Shown piece by piece: positions 36,089 through 46,827 of a DNA stretch of 52,572 nt. The notes below the pieces were generated by a model. That model was not told the DNA's origin. It was given only the letters and a program-made list of their open reading frames with translations, and did no database searches. The stretch lies in NCBI RefSeq assembly GCF_900156675.1, contig NZ_FTOH01000014.1, forward strand, positions 1 through 52,572. Direction: 5' to 3'. This stretch comes from Thalassolituus maritimus (GTDB lineage Bacteria; Pseudomonadota; Gammaproteobacteria; Pseudomonadales; Oceanobacteraceae). How positions within the stretch are numbered: position 1 is the stretch's first letter; each line of letters starts with the position of its first letter. Position numbers and translations under genes: made by a program.

Positions 36089-36652
36089 TCAGGCCGCCTC
36101 CTCCATCGACTGGCGAGCGCGCCGTTGTGTATAAATGAACGCGATGATGGCGAACGGCAAGAGAAACCACATCCATTCGTGAAGCTGCTCTCCGAACTGA
36201 CGACCGAGTACGTAAGTTGTAACAAACAGAGCCGCCGCCCAGGCAACAATCGACGCCAGATTAGCAAAACAGAAAGGCGTCGCAGGAACCCTTGCCAAAC
36301 CACAGGCAATATACCCAAACGTACGGAGCCCCGGCATACAGCGAATCAGCATCAGCTGTTTCCACGGTGAGTCCCTTAATGGTTGCACCTGCTTCTGTAT
36401 GATGGGGTGACGTATTTTACGTCGCAGTTTTGGCCATACAAGGGCCACCCGTCCTAACAGATATAGCGCTGTATCTCCGATAAACATTCCGAGGCAAACA
36501 GCAAAGAAGGCTATGCCCGGCGCCATCTTTTCACTCGCGGCCAGCAATGCTGCACCGATAATCGCTAAATCTTCGAGCATAAAAGTAGAAACAACCACGA
36601 CCAGAACAGGCCAGGCTGGATGATCGATGTAACCAAATAAACTGTCGAGCAT
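36089..36652 (-). CDS. DedA-like inner-membrane protein
   Basis: DedA/SNARE-associated family, membrane protein of about 187 aa with hydrophobic segments around VVVVSTFMLEDLAIIGAALL, FFAVCLGMFIGDTALYLLG, and the conserved IRCMPGLRTFGYIACGL. Relatives are involved in membrane lipid homeostasis, proton balance and undecaprenyl-phosphate recycling. I chose the ATG at 36652, which follows AGGA; an in-frame upstream ATG (36712) would start within a TACAAT-like promoter box. Convergent with the T-fold gene (33-bp gap) and divergent from purB. Confidence 0.85.
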   Translation of the reverse strand: MLDSLFGYIDHPAWPVLVVVVSTFMLEDLAIIGAALLAASEKMAPGIAFFAVCLGMFIGDTALYLLGRVALVWPKLRRKIRHPIIQKQVQPLRDSPWKQLMLIRCMPGLRTFGYIACGLARVPATPFCFANLASIVAWAAALFVTTYVLGRQFGEQLHEWMWFLLPFAIIAFIYTQRRARQSMEEAA

Positions 36653-36805
36653 TCGTGGTCCTGCTAAAGCCACCCGTAAAAATTGACCGGCGATTGTACC
36701 AGAAGTGCCCACATTGCCTACGTAACTGGCTTTAAATACCCGAATATTCGACTTACCGGTAATAATTCACGACTGATTCACTTCATATTGGCTCTCAGGT
36801 ACTGA

Positions 36806-38251
<1,446 letters not shown>

Positions 38252-38298
38252 TAGAAAAATCTCTTCGCATAGAGGGATATGTTTCGTATGAAGACCCT

Positions 38299-38350
38299 GC
38301 ATGCCATGGATGGCATGCGGGAGCCCCCATGGATGGGTTAACGGCGCGTC
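38299..38350 (+). repeat. REP-like double palindrome after purB
   Basis: A perfect 9-bp-armed palindrome GCATGCCAT-GG-ATGGCATGC (38299-38318) is followed by a second, CCCAT-GG-ATGGG (38326-38337), and a conserved-looking tail GTTAACGGCGCGTC (38337-38350). Both cores share CCATGGATGG. This layout resembles intergenic palindromic elements scattered in other marine gammaproteobacterial genomes. It could end purB transcripts or be a mobile REP-type repeat. Confidence 0.65.
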
Positions 38351-38430
38351 TGAATGCGACTCATATCCCTCAGCGCTCTCCTCTGACCCTCACCTGACAG
38401 CACCCCGCCTGTACTTTCGGAGCCCCCCTA

Positions 38431-39585
38431 ATGCACGTCCTCGGCCATCTCAATATTGAAGAGTTCCTGCGCAACTACTGGCAAAAGAAGCCGGTACTTA
38501 TCCGTCAGGCGATTCCAGGTTTTGAACCTTTACTGGCGGCCGACGAGCTTGCAGGCCTCAGCCTTGAAGAAGACATCGAGTCACGCCTGATCATCGAAGA
38601 AGGTAAGGCAGGCCCATGGGAAGTGAAAAAAGGCCCCTTCACCGAGACCGACTATCGCGCTCTGCCGGAAAACAAATGGACCTTATTAGTCCAGGCGGTC
38701 GATCAGTGGGTACCAGAAGCTGCTGAACTACTGGAACACTTCCGCTTTATTCCCTCGTGGCGTATCGACGACCTGATGATTAGTTACGCCACCGATGGCG
38801 GCAGCGTAGGCCCGCACTGGGATCAGTACGACGTATTCCTGCTGCAAGCCGAAGGGCAGAGAGAATGGCGAGTCGGCCAGATGTGCTCAGAGAAAAGCAG
38901 CATCCTTGAGGGCCCTAGCGTAAAGATACTCGCGGACTTTGCAGAGACAGATCGTTGGGTGCTGGAGCCCGGCGATATGCTCTACCTTCCGCCCGGCCTC
39001 GCCCACTGGGGTATTTCGCAGGGCGAATGCATGACCTACTCGGTCGGCTTCCGGGCACCCTCGACGGCTGAGCTTTTTGAAAGAACGATTGATTCCGTAT
39101 TACCCACACTGACCCAGGATGATCGCTACTCAGATGCTGGTATCACAGCTCAAAGCTCGCCCGGAGAAATTGACGATCAAGCTGCTGAGCGCCTGAAGTC
39201 TCTTCTGATCAAAGCAATTGACGACCCTGCACTGCTCAAGGCCACGCTGGGACAGCTTATGACAGAAGCCAAATATGATGAGCAGGCACCGGTTTACGAG
39301 GTCTCTGATCATGACTGGGCAGATACCGTGAACACACTGCAGGAAGCTAATCAGTGGGGTCGCCATCCTCAAGCTCGTTTCGCATATAGCATCGATGACT
39401 CGTCTGTCGCTTTCTACTGTCAGGGTGAAGTGATTCGGTTGCCGCTATCTTCCCGTCAAATTGTTAAGCAGCTCTGCGACTCCCCTTACTTTGACAGCGA
39501 ATGGTTGATCGGCTCTTTCGTAGAGTCAGAAACAAAAAAACTGCTCAACAACCTCATTTTTTGTGACCTGATTGTTGCCATTTAA
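38431..39585 (+). CDS. roxA: ribosomal protein uL16 arginine hydroxylase (YcfD/RoxA)
   Basis: JmjC-type Fe(II)/2-oxoglutarate oxygenase that hydroxylates a conserved arginine of ribosomal protein L16. The 2-His-1-Asp iron site is visible as His129 and Asp131 (VGPHWDQYDVFLL) and His192 (GLAHWGIS), closely spaced as in E. coli YcfD (125/127/187). Length is 384 aa (E. coli 373). The C-terminal winged-helix part holds the Arg/Leu-rich tail. Downstream of purB with a structured spacer; starts at ATG 38431. Confidence 0.93.
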   Translation: MHVLGHLNIEEFLRNYWQKKPVLIRQAIPGFEPLLAADELAGLSLEEDIESRLIIEEGKAGPWEVKKGPFTETDYRALPENKWTLLVQAVDQWVPEAAELLEHFRFIPSWRIDDLMISYATDGGSVGPHWDQYDVFLLQAEGQREWRVGQMCSEKSSILEGPSVKILADFAETDRWVLEPGDMLYLPPGLAHWGISQGECMTYSVGFRAPSTAELFERTIDSVLPTLTQDDRYSDAGITAQSSPGEIDDQAAERLKSLLIKAIDDPALLKATLGQLMTEAKYDEQAPVYEVSDHDWADTVNTLQEANQWGRHPQARFAYSIDDSSVAFYCQGEVIRLPLSSRQIVKQLCDSPYFDSEWLIGSFVESETKKLLNNLIFCDLIVAI

Positions 39586-39657
39586 ACTCCCGACTCCTTG
39601 ATGATTTACGATTAAGCAGCCATTCTTTTCATTACATAAAAACAGGGACGAAGATAC

Positions 39658-40569
39658 TTGGAAATTCGCATCACAGACTGGCGGGCATCGCGCGACATTA
39701 TTAGAAAAATCCGCGAAGAAGTGTTCATTAAGGAACAGAACGTTCCACCTGAACTTGAGTGGGACGAATACGATACTGAGGCCATCCATTTCCTGGCTCT
39801 TGAGGGGCGGAATCCAGTGGGATGTGCACGTCTTTTACATAATGGTAAATTCGGAAGAATGGCTGTCTTGAGAGAATTCAGAGGGCAGCACTGGGGCTCA
39901 AGACTGATCAATGCTATTGAAGACTATGCCCGCAATGAGTTAAAGATTCGCGACATACGTGCCGCTGCCCAGGCTCATGCCATCCCCTTTTATCAGAAGA
40001 GTGGCTTCAACATTGAAGCAGGTTTTTTCGACGACGCAGGGATTGCCCACCTTAATGTATATAAGGCGCCCGGGGCACCCGAAACAAATTACGTATTTCG
40101 CCCGGGTCGCGATAAAAATGTCTATCCACAGAACGACTTAATTTCGCTTGTAGGCTGGGTCGAAATGATTCTTGCCATGCGTCCACGCAACGCTATTATC
40201 ACCTGCTCCGATTTAACTCATCCATTATGGTGGGATCAGCATGCACTGAACGCAGTCAGGGAATTTGCTCTGGATTCACACCGCCGCCGGGTAAAAATTC
40301 TGATTTCTTCTGAGCGGGGCGGCATGAACCGCCACCCGCTGTTGCGATTACAACAGAGACTCAGCAGTCGTATCAGCTTGCGAATTTCCCCTGAAGTCCA
40401 GGACGATCTGCTTATTACTGCACCGTGGGGCCTGTTGCAGCTTACCGACGAAACGCAAGGGATCGCGACTATGGGAGACGCCAGCCGGGTGAAACGCATG
40501 GAGGCTTACTATAAGCCCCTCACAGAGACAGGCCAGCGTCCACGAGAAGCGCGACGGTTATCTCTGTAA
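39658..40569 (+). CDS. GNAT acetyltransferase with extra C-terminal domain
   Basis: The first 150 residues are a GNAT domain: FIKEQNVPPELEWDEYD, VGCARLLHNGKFGRMAVLRE and RGQHWGSRLINAIEDYA (acetyl-CoA loop region). Residues about 170-303 are a second domain (AIITCSDLTHPLWWDQHALN, LLITAPWGLLQLTD) that I cannot name; the same fusion occurs in related gammaproteobacteria. The start is TTG with a GGGACGAAG box 7 nt upstream and no nearby ATG. Substrate unknown. Confidence 0.85.
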   Translation: MEIRITDWRASRDIIRKIREEVFIKEQNVPPELEWDEYDTEAIHFLALEGRNPVGCARLLHNGKFGRMAVLREFRGQHWGSRLINAIEDYARNELKIRDIRAAAQAHAIPFYQKSGFNIEAGFFDDAGIAHLNVYKAPGAPETNYVFRPGRDKNVYPQNDLISLVGWVEMILAMRPRNAIITCSDLTHPLWWDQHALNAVREFALDSHRRRVKILISSERGGMNRHPLLRLQQRLSSRISLRISPEVQDDLLITAPWGLLQLTDETQGIATMGDASRVKRMEAYYKPLTETGQRPREARRLSL

Positions 40570-40578
40570 TAGACGAGG

Positions 40579-40995
40579 TCAGGTCAGCAGCCCCCAGAAA
40601 GCGACCGCATGACAGGCACTGACCACAAGCGTGAGCGTCCACCTCATGGTCCGATAATCCCGCTTATAGCTCTGACGAAAGACAGGCTGGCGCTCCAGCC
40701 AGACCAGAACCCAGTAGCCGAGTAACAGGCCTGGCAGTCCGGCAATATGAGGAACGAAGTACATCAGCCAACCCCACAGGAACACGCCAATCGACAATCC
40801 TAGCTCTGCCGAAGACACATGATCACGGTGTGCCTGCATAACACCCCAGCAAGCACCCGCCATGAAGCTGAGAATCAATGCGGAATAAAGGGTGAAAAAA
40901 TCGAGGGCCCAGGTACTGCCAGCAAGGACAGATAAAGCAAAAAAGACGAACGGGATCAGCCCCGCGTAACCCAACTTCTGGCTAATTCCGTTCAT
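40579..40995 (-). CDS. DUF3429 membrane protein
   Basis: A 138-aa protein with about four hydrophobic segments (PFVFFALSVLAG, LFTLYSALILSFMAGACWGV, SIGVFLWGWLMYFV, LGYWVLVWLER) and a DUF3429-like arrangement with WGVMQAHR. Function unknown. Stop at 40579 faces the GNAT gene (9-bp gap) and the start at 40995 precedes kdsB by 14 bp on the same strand, so it ends that operon. Confidence 0.82.
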   Translation of the reverse strand: MNGISQKLGYAGLIPFVFFALSVLAGSTWALDFFTLYSALILSFMAGACWGVMQAHRDHVSSAELGLSIGVFLWGWLMYFVPHIAGLPGLLLGYWVLVWLERQPVFRQSYKRDYRTMRWTLTLVVSACHAVAFWGLLT

Positions 40996-41009
40996 AGTGA
41001 CTCCAGACC

Positions 41010-41783
41010 TTAGTTGTGATGACCTGCTTTCAGAATAGCAGCTACACGCTCAACGTCATGCGGTGTATCAATACCATGCCCCGGAGCCTGATCAATAACC
41101 GACATATGAATATTTACGCCGTACCAGAGTGCCCGCAGCTGCTCCAGCGATTCGGTCAGTTCAATCGGACATGGCGCCATCTCACGGTAATCGTTGAGGA
41201 AAGAAACCCGGTACCCGTACATACCAATGTGACGGTATACAGGCATGCGCGCTGTCACCTCCTCCTGGCTCTCTTTGTAGAGGTCGCGATCCCATGGAAT
41301 AGGTGCGCGGCTGAAATACATCGCAAAGTGGCGTTCATTCAGTACAACCTTAACCACATTGGGGTCGAAGGCGTCGTGCGCGGTGGTAATCGGCGTACAG
41401 ACAGAGCTCATGCCAGCATCTGAGTTCTGCAGCAGTCCTGCCGCGGTCAATTCGATCAGAGACTTAGGGATAAGTGGTTCATCACCCTGGAGGTTCACGA
41501 CGACAGTATCCGCAGGCCAGCCTTTTACCGAGACCACCTCTGCAATGCGTTCAGTGCCGTTCTCGTGATCCGGAGAGGTCATTACAACATCCGCACCAAA
41601 ACCTCGTGCAACATCAGCGATCCGGTCGTCGTCGGTAGCAACGACAACGTCTTCGGCGCCTGCTTCAAGCGCACGCTCGTATACATGCTGGATCATAGGC
41701 TTACCGGCCAGATCAATCAGCGGCTTGCCGGGTAATCGGCTTGATGCATAACGAGCGGGAATGACGATTTTATATCCAGACAT
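41010..41783 (-). CDS. kdsB: 3-deoxy-manno-octulosonate cytidylyltransferase
   Basis: Activates Kdo as CMP-Kdo for transfer to lipid IVA. Conserved nucleotidyltransferase start IPARYASSRLPGKPL, then VVNLQGDEPLIP and YRHIGMYGYR. Length is 257 aa (E. coli 248). It is the last enzyme of Kdo supply; the epimerase gene ends at its start (overlap of 1 bp) and kdsC is two genes upstream. In Pseudomonas kdsB lies between the Trm112 and phosphatase genes; here it has moved. Confidence 0.96.
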   Translation of the reverse strand: MSGYKIVIPARYASSRLPGKPLIDLAGKPMIQHVYERALEAGAEDVVVATDDDRIADVARGFGADVVMTSPDHENGTERIAEVVSVKGWPADTVVVNLQGDEPLIPKSLIELTAAGLLQNSDAGMSSVCTPITTAHDAFDPNVVKVVLNERHFAMYFSRAPIPWDRDLYKESQEEVTARMPVYRHIGMYGYRVSFLNDYREMAPCPIELTESLEQLRALWYGVNIHMSVIDQAPGHGIDTPHDVERVAAILKAGHHN

Positions 41784-42793
41784 TATTTGACCTTATAGAA
41801 GTCTTTATACCAGTCGACGAAGGTGCTGATACCGTCTGCCAGTGGTGTATTCGGGGCAAAATCAACATCAGCCGCCAGATCATCCACGTTCGCATAAGTG
41901 GCAAGCACATCACCGGGCTGCATTTCCATATAGTTCTTGTCAGCCTCAACACCCAGTGCGCCTTCGATCGTTTCGATGAAGGTACCGAGCTCAACCGAAT
42001 TATGATTACCGATATTGTAGATTTTGTACGGCGCTGAGCTGCGTGAGCAATCACCAGATTCCGGCGTCCAGTTCTCGACCGGCTCTGGCACTTTCATCGC
42101 AATGCGCACCACGCCTTCAACGATATCATCGATGTAGGTGAAATCACGCTGCATCTTGCCATGATTGAAGACATTAATGGTTTTGCCTTCAAGAATCGCC
42201 TTAGTGAAGCTGAAGTACGCCATATCCGGACGCCCCCACGGGCCATACACAGTAAAAAAGCGCAGACCGGTCGTCGGCAAACGGTACAGATGAGCGTAGG
42301 TGTGTGCCATCAGCTCATTGGATTTCTTCGTCGCTGCGTAAAGTGAAACCGGATGATCCACGCGATCGCCAGTGCTGTACGGCAAGTGGGTATTTAAGCC
42401 ATAAACGGAGCTGGAAGACGCATAAACAAAGTGCTCCACCTCATGATGACGGCAGCCCTCCATTACATTCACAAACCCAATCAGGTTGCTATCAACGTAG
42501 GCATGAGGGTTGGTAATCGAGTAACGGACACCGGCCTGTGCAGCCAGATGAATAACGCGATCAAACTTATGTTCATTGAATAACGCTGCAACGGCATCAC
42601 GGTCAGCCAGTTCAAGCTGTTTAAATTGAAAACCACTCAGCGGCTCCAGCCATCCCAGGCGGCCGTGCTTAAGTGCCACATCGTAGTAATCGTTCAGGTT
42701 ATCCACACCGATTACTTCGTGACCCATTTCAACCAGTTTTTTGCTGGTAAAAGCGCCGATAAAACCAGCAGCGCCAGTAACTAATATTTTCAC
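41783..42793 (-). CDS. UDP-glucuronate 4-epimerase-like protein
   Basis: NAD-dependent SDR epimerase of 336 aa: Rossmann motif TGAAGFIGAF, YDVALKHGRL, catalytic YAATKKSNE (Tyr-x3-Lys) and PWGRPDMAYF, the last typical of UDP-glucuronate epimerases that form UDP-galacturonate. It lies between kdsC and kdsB, so it may supply a hexuronate for lipopolysaccharide core or capsule. GDP-mannose 4,6-dehydratase-type or UDP-glucose epimerase activities are less likely. Confidence 0.88.
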   Translation of the reverse strand: MKILVTGAAGFIGAFTSKKLVEMGHEVIGVDNLNDYYDVALKHGRLGWLEPLSGFQFKQLELADRDAVAALFNEHKFDRVIHLAAQAGVRYSITNPHAYVDSNLIGFVNVMEGCRHHEVEHFVYASSSSVYGLNTHLPYSTGDRVDHPVSLYAATKKSNELMAHTYAHLYRLPTTGLRFFTVYGPWGRPDMAYFSFTKAILEGKTINVFNHGKMQRDFTYIDDIVEGVVRIAMKVPEPVENWTPESGDCSRSSAPYKIYNIGNHNSVELGTFIETIEGALGVEADKNYMEMQPGDVLATYANVDDLAADVDFAPNTPLADGISTFVDWYKDFYKVK

Positions 42794-42796
42794 TAC

Positions 42797-43369
42797 TTAC
42801 TTATCCTTCGCGTCATTCAGACTTTCAAACTCGGGAAGCATGGCCTTAATATAGGCTTCTTCTAAGGGCATGCGACTGCCGAGAACAATATCGGCAACTT
42901 CGCGGGCAACGCCCTTCCCGCCCGATGCTTCAGTAATAAGGTCGGCACGATCACGCACCATCCAGAAACCGTCTGCGGGGGAAATAGCTAAACCAACGCG
43001 GGTCATTACCTTAAGATCAATAACATCATCACCGACATAACAGACTTCGGACGGGTCAACCATCAGCTCATCCATCAGATTCGCCAGCACTGGCCACTTT
43101 TCTTTGGTGCCAGGAAAAAAACGATTGATACCAAGATCTGCAGCTCGCTTGGCAAGCGGTGCCGAGTCCTTTGCGGAGATGATGGCAGTATCAATATCAA
43201 AAACATTGAGCAGTTTGATACCAACACCGTCTTTGACATTGAAGTGTTTCACCTCTTCACCAGAGGCGGAATAACTGAGCGTGCCATCGGTTAGTACACC
43301 GTCCACATCGAAAACGACAAGGCGTATTGCGCGGGCTTTTTCTTTAATTGCGTTAGGGAGATGAACCAT
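42797..43369 (-). CDS. kdsC: 3-deoxy-manno-octulosonate-8-phosphate phosphatase
   Basis: HAD-family phosphatase that releases Kdo from Kdo-8-phosphate. Motif I is VFDVDGVLTDGTL (nucleophile Asp), with the later GDDVIDLKVM (metal site) and ISPADGFWMVRDRA. Length is 190 aa from ATG 43369 (E. coli 188). A longer frame to 43423 has no family support. Only 3 bp separate it from the epimerase gene; the set kdsC-epimerase-kdsB is an evident Kdo operon. Confidence 0.93.
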   Translation of the reverse strand: MVHLPNAIKEKARAIRLVVFDVDGVLTDGTLSYSASGEEVKHFNVKDGVGIKLLNVFDIDTAIISAKDSAPLAKRAADLGINRFFPGTKEKWPVLANLMDELMVDPSEVCYVGDDVIDLKVMTRVGLAISPADGFWMVRDRADLITEASGGKGVAREVADIVLGSRMPLEEAYIKAMLPEFESLNDAKDK

Positions 43370-43499
43370 ATCCAACCACCAAAAATTTTTGGCATTGTAC
43401 CGTTTCACGACGAATGACACCAAAAAACAGGCATTAAAAAATGGACTAAAGGATAAGTTCTTAAAAACTGGAGGTGTAAATGCAGATATGAAAAATAAG

Positions 43500-43575
43500 T
43501 GGCATCCCCAAGGGGATTCGAACCCCTGTTACCGCCGTGAAAGGGCGGTGTCCTAGGCCTCTAGACGATGGGGAC
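43500..43575 (-). tRNA. tRNA-Glu (TTC)
   Basis: The 76-nt cloverleaf on the minus strand runs GTCCCCATCG...GATGCCA, with anticodon loop CTTTCAC (TTC) and the T-arm GGGTTCGAATCCC, and encodes its CCA end. It is the second tRNA of a two-gene unit with tRNA-Ala and lies next to gltX, the gene for its own synthetase. Confidence 0.97.
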
Positions 43576-43597
43576 ACAAGGACAAGCAAGAAGGTTT

Positions 43598-43673
43598 TGG
43601 TGGAGCCTAGCGGGATCGAACCGCTGACCTCAACACTGCCAGTGTTGCGCTCTCCCAGCTGAGCTAAGGCCCC
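43598..43673 (-). tRNA. tRNA-Ala (GGC)
   Basis: 76 nt on the minus strand, beginning GGGGCCTTAGCTCAGCTGGG and ending GCTCCACCA. The anticodon in CACTGGCAGTG is GGC, and the T-arm is CGGTTCGATCCCG. It is 22 bp upstream of tRNA-Glu and driven by the promoter at 43692-43720. Confidence 0.97.
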
Positions 43674-43691
43674 GTCTCAAAACGTGGGCGA

Positions 43692-43720
43692 ATATTAATG
43701 GCGCCCCTCTGGGCTGTCAA
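43692..43720 (-). promoter_or_regulatory. sigma-70 promoter of the tRNA-Ala/tRNA-Glu unit
   Basis: On the minus strand TTGACA (43715-43720) is followed by a 17-bp spacer and TAATAT (43692-43697), with a GC-rich discriminator TCGCCCACG after it, as in stringently controlled stable-RNA promoters. The -10 box ends 18 bp from the 5' end of tRNA-Ala. Confidence 0.9.
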
Positions 43721-43772
43721 CTCTTTTGCGAAAAAAATTCACATAAACAACAACTTACAACGCCAGCTCAAA

Positions 43773-43799
43773 CAAAAAGAGCGGCATAGAAGCCGCTCA
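43773..43799 (-). terminator. rho-independent terminator after gltX
   Basis: GAGCGGC (43779-43785), 6-nt loop, GCCGCTC (43792-43798), with an A-run (T-run in the minus-strand transcript) at 43774-43778. It lies 28 bp after the gltX stop and before the tRNA promoter. Confidence 0.9.
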
Positions 43800-43826
43800 T
43801 TTGGTTAATCAGTACTGCTGAACTGA

Positions 43827-45335
43827 TCAATCAGCTTGCTGAGCATTTTCCATCGCGATAAGCAGCGAGGTGTACTCTTTCTCAAGCTTTTTCAGCTTCT
43901 TCTTACCCGGAGCACCCAAGGTATCGACTGCATGACGAACACGCGCACGACTCATATCCGGGCCTAGCAAGGCCATGGTATCGAGCACCGAGATGGTCGA
44001 AGATGTCCCGGCAATCGCGATAAAGAATGGGTACAGGAAGTCGCGGATTTTGACATCCATCTGCTTCGCCAGCCCGAACAGCGCCTGCTCGATGTTCTCC
44101 TTTTCCCAGTGACGGATAGCTTCCAGCTGCCATAAGCCCATCTGCAGGATGTTGGTTGTTGCTTCAGCATCCAGCACTTTGTGCTCGAAGCTTTCGGGCG
44201 TCAGAGGCGTCATACCTGACAGGAAGTGCCCTGCCAATGGTGCAACATCGGAGAACACCTCAACGCGCGGCTGCACATGTGGAACAAGTGGCAACACGTT
44301 CTCTGGGCGGAAACCCCACTGTGCGAACTTTTCAACGAACTGCTCAGGAGACAGCTCACGCAGCCAGAGGCTGTTCAGCCATCGTAACTTCTCTACATCG
44401 AATACCGGGCCACCCAGGGACACACGATTAATGTCGAAGTTACCGAACATTTCATCACGGCTGAATTTCTCACTCTCGTCCGGCATAGACCAGCCCATAC
44501 GGCCGAGGTAGTTCAATACGGCTTCTGGCATAAAGCCCATTCGCTCATAGAACATGATCGACGTTGGGTTCTTACGCTTACTGAGCTTGCTCTTATCCGG
44601 GTTACGCAGCAGCGGCATATGACACAGCTCTGGCATATCCCAACCAAAGTACTCGTAAAGCAGCTTATGCTTAGGCGCTGAGCTGATCCATTCTTCACCA
44701 CGGATCACGTGAGTAATGGCCATCAGATGGTCATCAACGACGTTGGCCAGGTGGTAGGTTGGCATACCGTCGGATTTCATCAGAATCTGAGCGTCAACTT
44801 GAGCCCAGTCCAGTTCAATCTCACCGCGCAGCATGTCTTTAACGACACAAACGCCCTCTTCCGGGACATTCATGCGCACAACGTACGGCGCCCCTGCTGC
44901 TTCACGCTCGTTAACCTCGTCTTCAGGTAAAGCGAGGTCAGATACTTTCAGAGCAGTCTGGTTACCGCTTTCCTGTTTCAGCTGGCGCAGCGCATCCAGC
45001 TCTTCGGCGGTGCGATAGCACTTGAAGGCCTTGCCGCTATCAAGCAGCTTCTGTACGTGTTCTTCATAAATCGCACGGCGCTCACTCTGACGGTAAGGGC
45101 CGTAATCGCCACCAACATCAGGACCTTCATCCCAGTCCATGCCAAGCCAACGCAAACTGTCGAGAATCGCCTGCTCAGATTCAGGGGTGCTGCGTACCTG
45201 ATCGGTATCTTCAATCCGCAGGAGAAATTGACCGCCGTGCTGGCGGGCAAATGCGAGGTTAAACAGAGCAATATAAGCGGTACCTACATGGGGGTCGCCG
45301 GTAGGAGACGGCGCAACGCGTGTGCGGACAGTCAT
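43827..45335 (-). CDS. gltX: glutamyl-tRNA synthetase
   Basis: Class I synthetase that charges tRNA-Glu. HIGH motif is [16 protein letters not shown] (HVGT at 16-19) and the KMSKS loop is [10 protein letters not shown]. It has the helical anticodon-binding C terminus. Length is 502 aa (E. coli 471, Pseudomonas about 494). It stands just upstream of the tRNA-Ala/tRNA-Glu pair on the same strand, separated by its own terminator. Confidence 0.97.
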   Translation of the reverse strand: MTVRTRVAPSPTGDPHVGTAYIALFNLAFARQHGGQFLLRIEDTDQVRSTPESEQAILDSLRWLGMDWDEGPDVGGDYGPYRQSERRAIYEEHVQKLLDSGKAFKCYRTAEELDALRQLKQESGNQTALKVSDLALPEDEVNEREAAGAPYVVRMNVPEEGVCVVKDMLRGEIELDWAQVDAQILMKSDGMPTYHLANVVDDHLMAITHVIRGEEWISSAPKHKLLYEYFGWDMPELCHMPLLRNPDKSKLSKRKNPTSIMFYERMGFMPEAVLNYLGRMGWSMPDESEKFSRDEMFGNFDINRVSLGGPVFDVEKLRWLNSLWLRELSPEQFVEKFAQWGFRPENVLPLVPHVQPRVEVFSDVAPLAGHFLSGMTPLTPESFEHKVLDAEATTNILQMGLWQLEAIRHWEKENIEQALFGLAKQMDVKIRDFLYPFFIAIAGTSSTISVLDTMALLGPDMSRARVRHAVDTLGAPGKKKLKKLEKEYTSLLIAMENAQQAD

Positions 45336-45647
45336 GGTGATTCTCGGTTAACTCAAAACTGCCGCGATTATAGAGAAATACCAGGTCGATTGCATGACGA
45401 ATGCATTGCCAGTCTACACTCGCTCCACTAGCGGTCAGCGAGCTACAGCTTTCTCAATTTCAGTCAGGTTTATGATCACCTCACCAACTACGTTTATGCG
45501 GGACGATACCGTGCCACCTCAATTGCTACAGTTTTCTTTACTACCATTGGCAACAATTTCTTCAGACGACGTCGCCCCATACCGCTAATAAAGAAAACGT
45601 ACAGTATCGGCCAGCCTGACACGTTCAATGAACTCAGTGGTTACCGG
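45336..45647. other. intergenic, no gene seen (gltX / AraC-1)
   Basis: No credible gene, RNA or strong repeat is visible in these 312 bp. It must hold the promoter of gltX near 45340-45400 and whatever terminates the AraC-1 gene. Confidence 0.5.
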
Positions 45648-46736
45648 TTACAACGTTTTTATGAAGGCCGAGGGGGTCTGCCCTGTCCAACGCTTAAAAG
45701 CCCGACTGAACGCCTGGGTTGTACTGAAACCGAGCAACTCAGACAACTCGCCCACAGACTGACCTCCACGCGCAAAGTAACCTCGTGCAAAGCGCTCCCG
45801 GATTACATCCAGCTCTCTTTGATAGGTAGTACCATTTTCTGCCAGACGCCTTCTGAAGGTACGACTACTCATACCCAACTCACCCGCGGCGCGCTCAAGC
45901 GAAGGTAATGCTCCGTACGAGCGCACAAGAAAGTGCCTCAAGCGCAGGGGCAGAAACTGCATCGCTTTCGTTGGAATCCGCTGAAAGAGAGTTTTTTCTG
46001 CCGTCATCGCCAACAATCGATTGGCCAGAGGCAACTCAAAGTCGGCACTGCTCGCCTTACGGATGATTCTGGTCTGAGCGCAGGAAAAACGCACAGGGCA
46101 ACGAAAATAGCGACGATAAATATGCCCCCAGGCTGGCTCCGGGTAACTGAACTCAATAGCTACTGGCTCAAGTTCGGGATTGCGCCCGACAAGGTCACAG
46201 ACGATGTTGTAAAAGCTGATACTGTTCAGCTCCATAAAGTAATGGGTATAGGGAGCGAGGGAGACGTTCTCATCGATTGCCAGCCAGACCAATCCGTCAG
46301 CCTCGTGAACTGACATATCCAGGGCTGGGAACAGCTCCCGGCATAAGCGCGCTGTTGTCTGACTGCATTCTTTCAGAGTCGGCTGGGTAATGCTCATCAG
46401 GCCCGCGTATCCATGATGGGACACCGTCATGATATTTCCGATGAAAAGCCCCAGATACGGCATGCGCATATGTTCAATGGACTGCTCTACCAGACCAAGC
46501 ACCTGACGCGTCGATATATAACGACCGGCGATATTGCCCTCCCTGAGATCAACGCCAACATGTAAGAACATGTCGTTGTGATCCAGCCCCATCGACACCT
46601 GCATCAACTTATTCAGCTGAACAGCACGAGAGTCTTCATCACCTTCGATCGAGTCAAGTCCCAGATCAGGCTTCTGAGCGATATTGAAATACGTAAGAAT
46701 GTGCCCGAGTGGAATGCAGGGGGTATCCAGGTTCAT
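45648..46736 (-). CDS. AraC family transcriptional regulator, paralogue 1
   Basis: A 362-aa regulator with an N-terminal Arabinose_bd-type effector domain (about 15-210) and a C-terminal AraC double helix-turn-helix. Signature stretches are LERAAGELGMSSRTFRRRLA and VGELSELLGFSTTQAFSRAF. ATG at 46736 gives MNLDTPCIPLGHILTYF, matching the start of paralogue 2 (MDLDTKCIPLGHIQTYF). The two regulators are clearly similar along their length and bracket the lipase and its helper. Ligand unknown; a lipid-derived molecule would fit. Confidence 0.9.
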   Translation of the reverse strand: MNLDTPCIPLGHILTYFNIAQKPDLGLDSIEGDEDSRAVQLNKLMQVSMGLDHNDMFLHVGVDLREGNIAGRYISTRQVLGLVEQSIEHMRMPYLGLFIGNIMTVSHHGYAGLMSITQPTLKECSQTTARLCRELFPALDMSVHEADGLVWLAIDENVSLAPYTHYFMELNSISFYNIVCDLVGRNPELEPVAIEFSYPEPAWGHIYRRYFRCPVRFSCAQTRIIRKASSADFELPLANRLLAMTAEKTLFQRIPTKAMQFLPLRLRHFLVRSYGALPSLERAAGELGMSSRTFRRRLAENGTTYQRELDVIRERFARGYFARGGQSVGELSELLGFSTTQAFSRAFKRWTGQTPSAFIKTL

Positions 46737-46827
46737 AAATATTCCTGAAGAGGATTTTGAACCTGAAATTACCAATAGCCGGTAGGCAGATCAATCTTGC
46801 GTGGGGCAGATACGCACTTCGGGCCAA

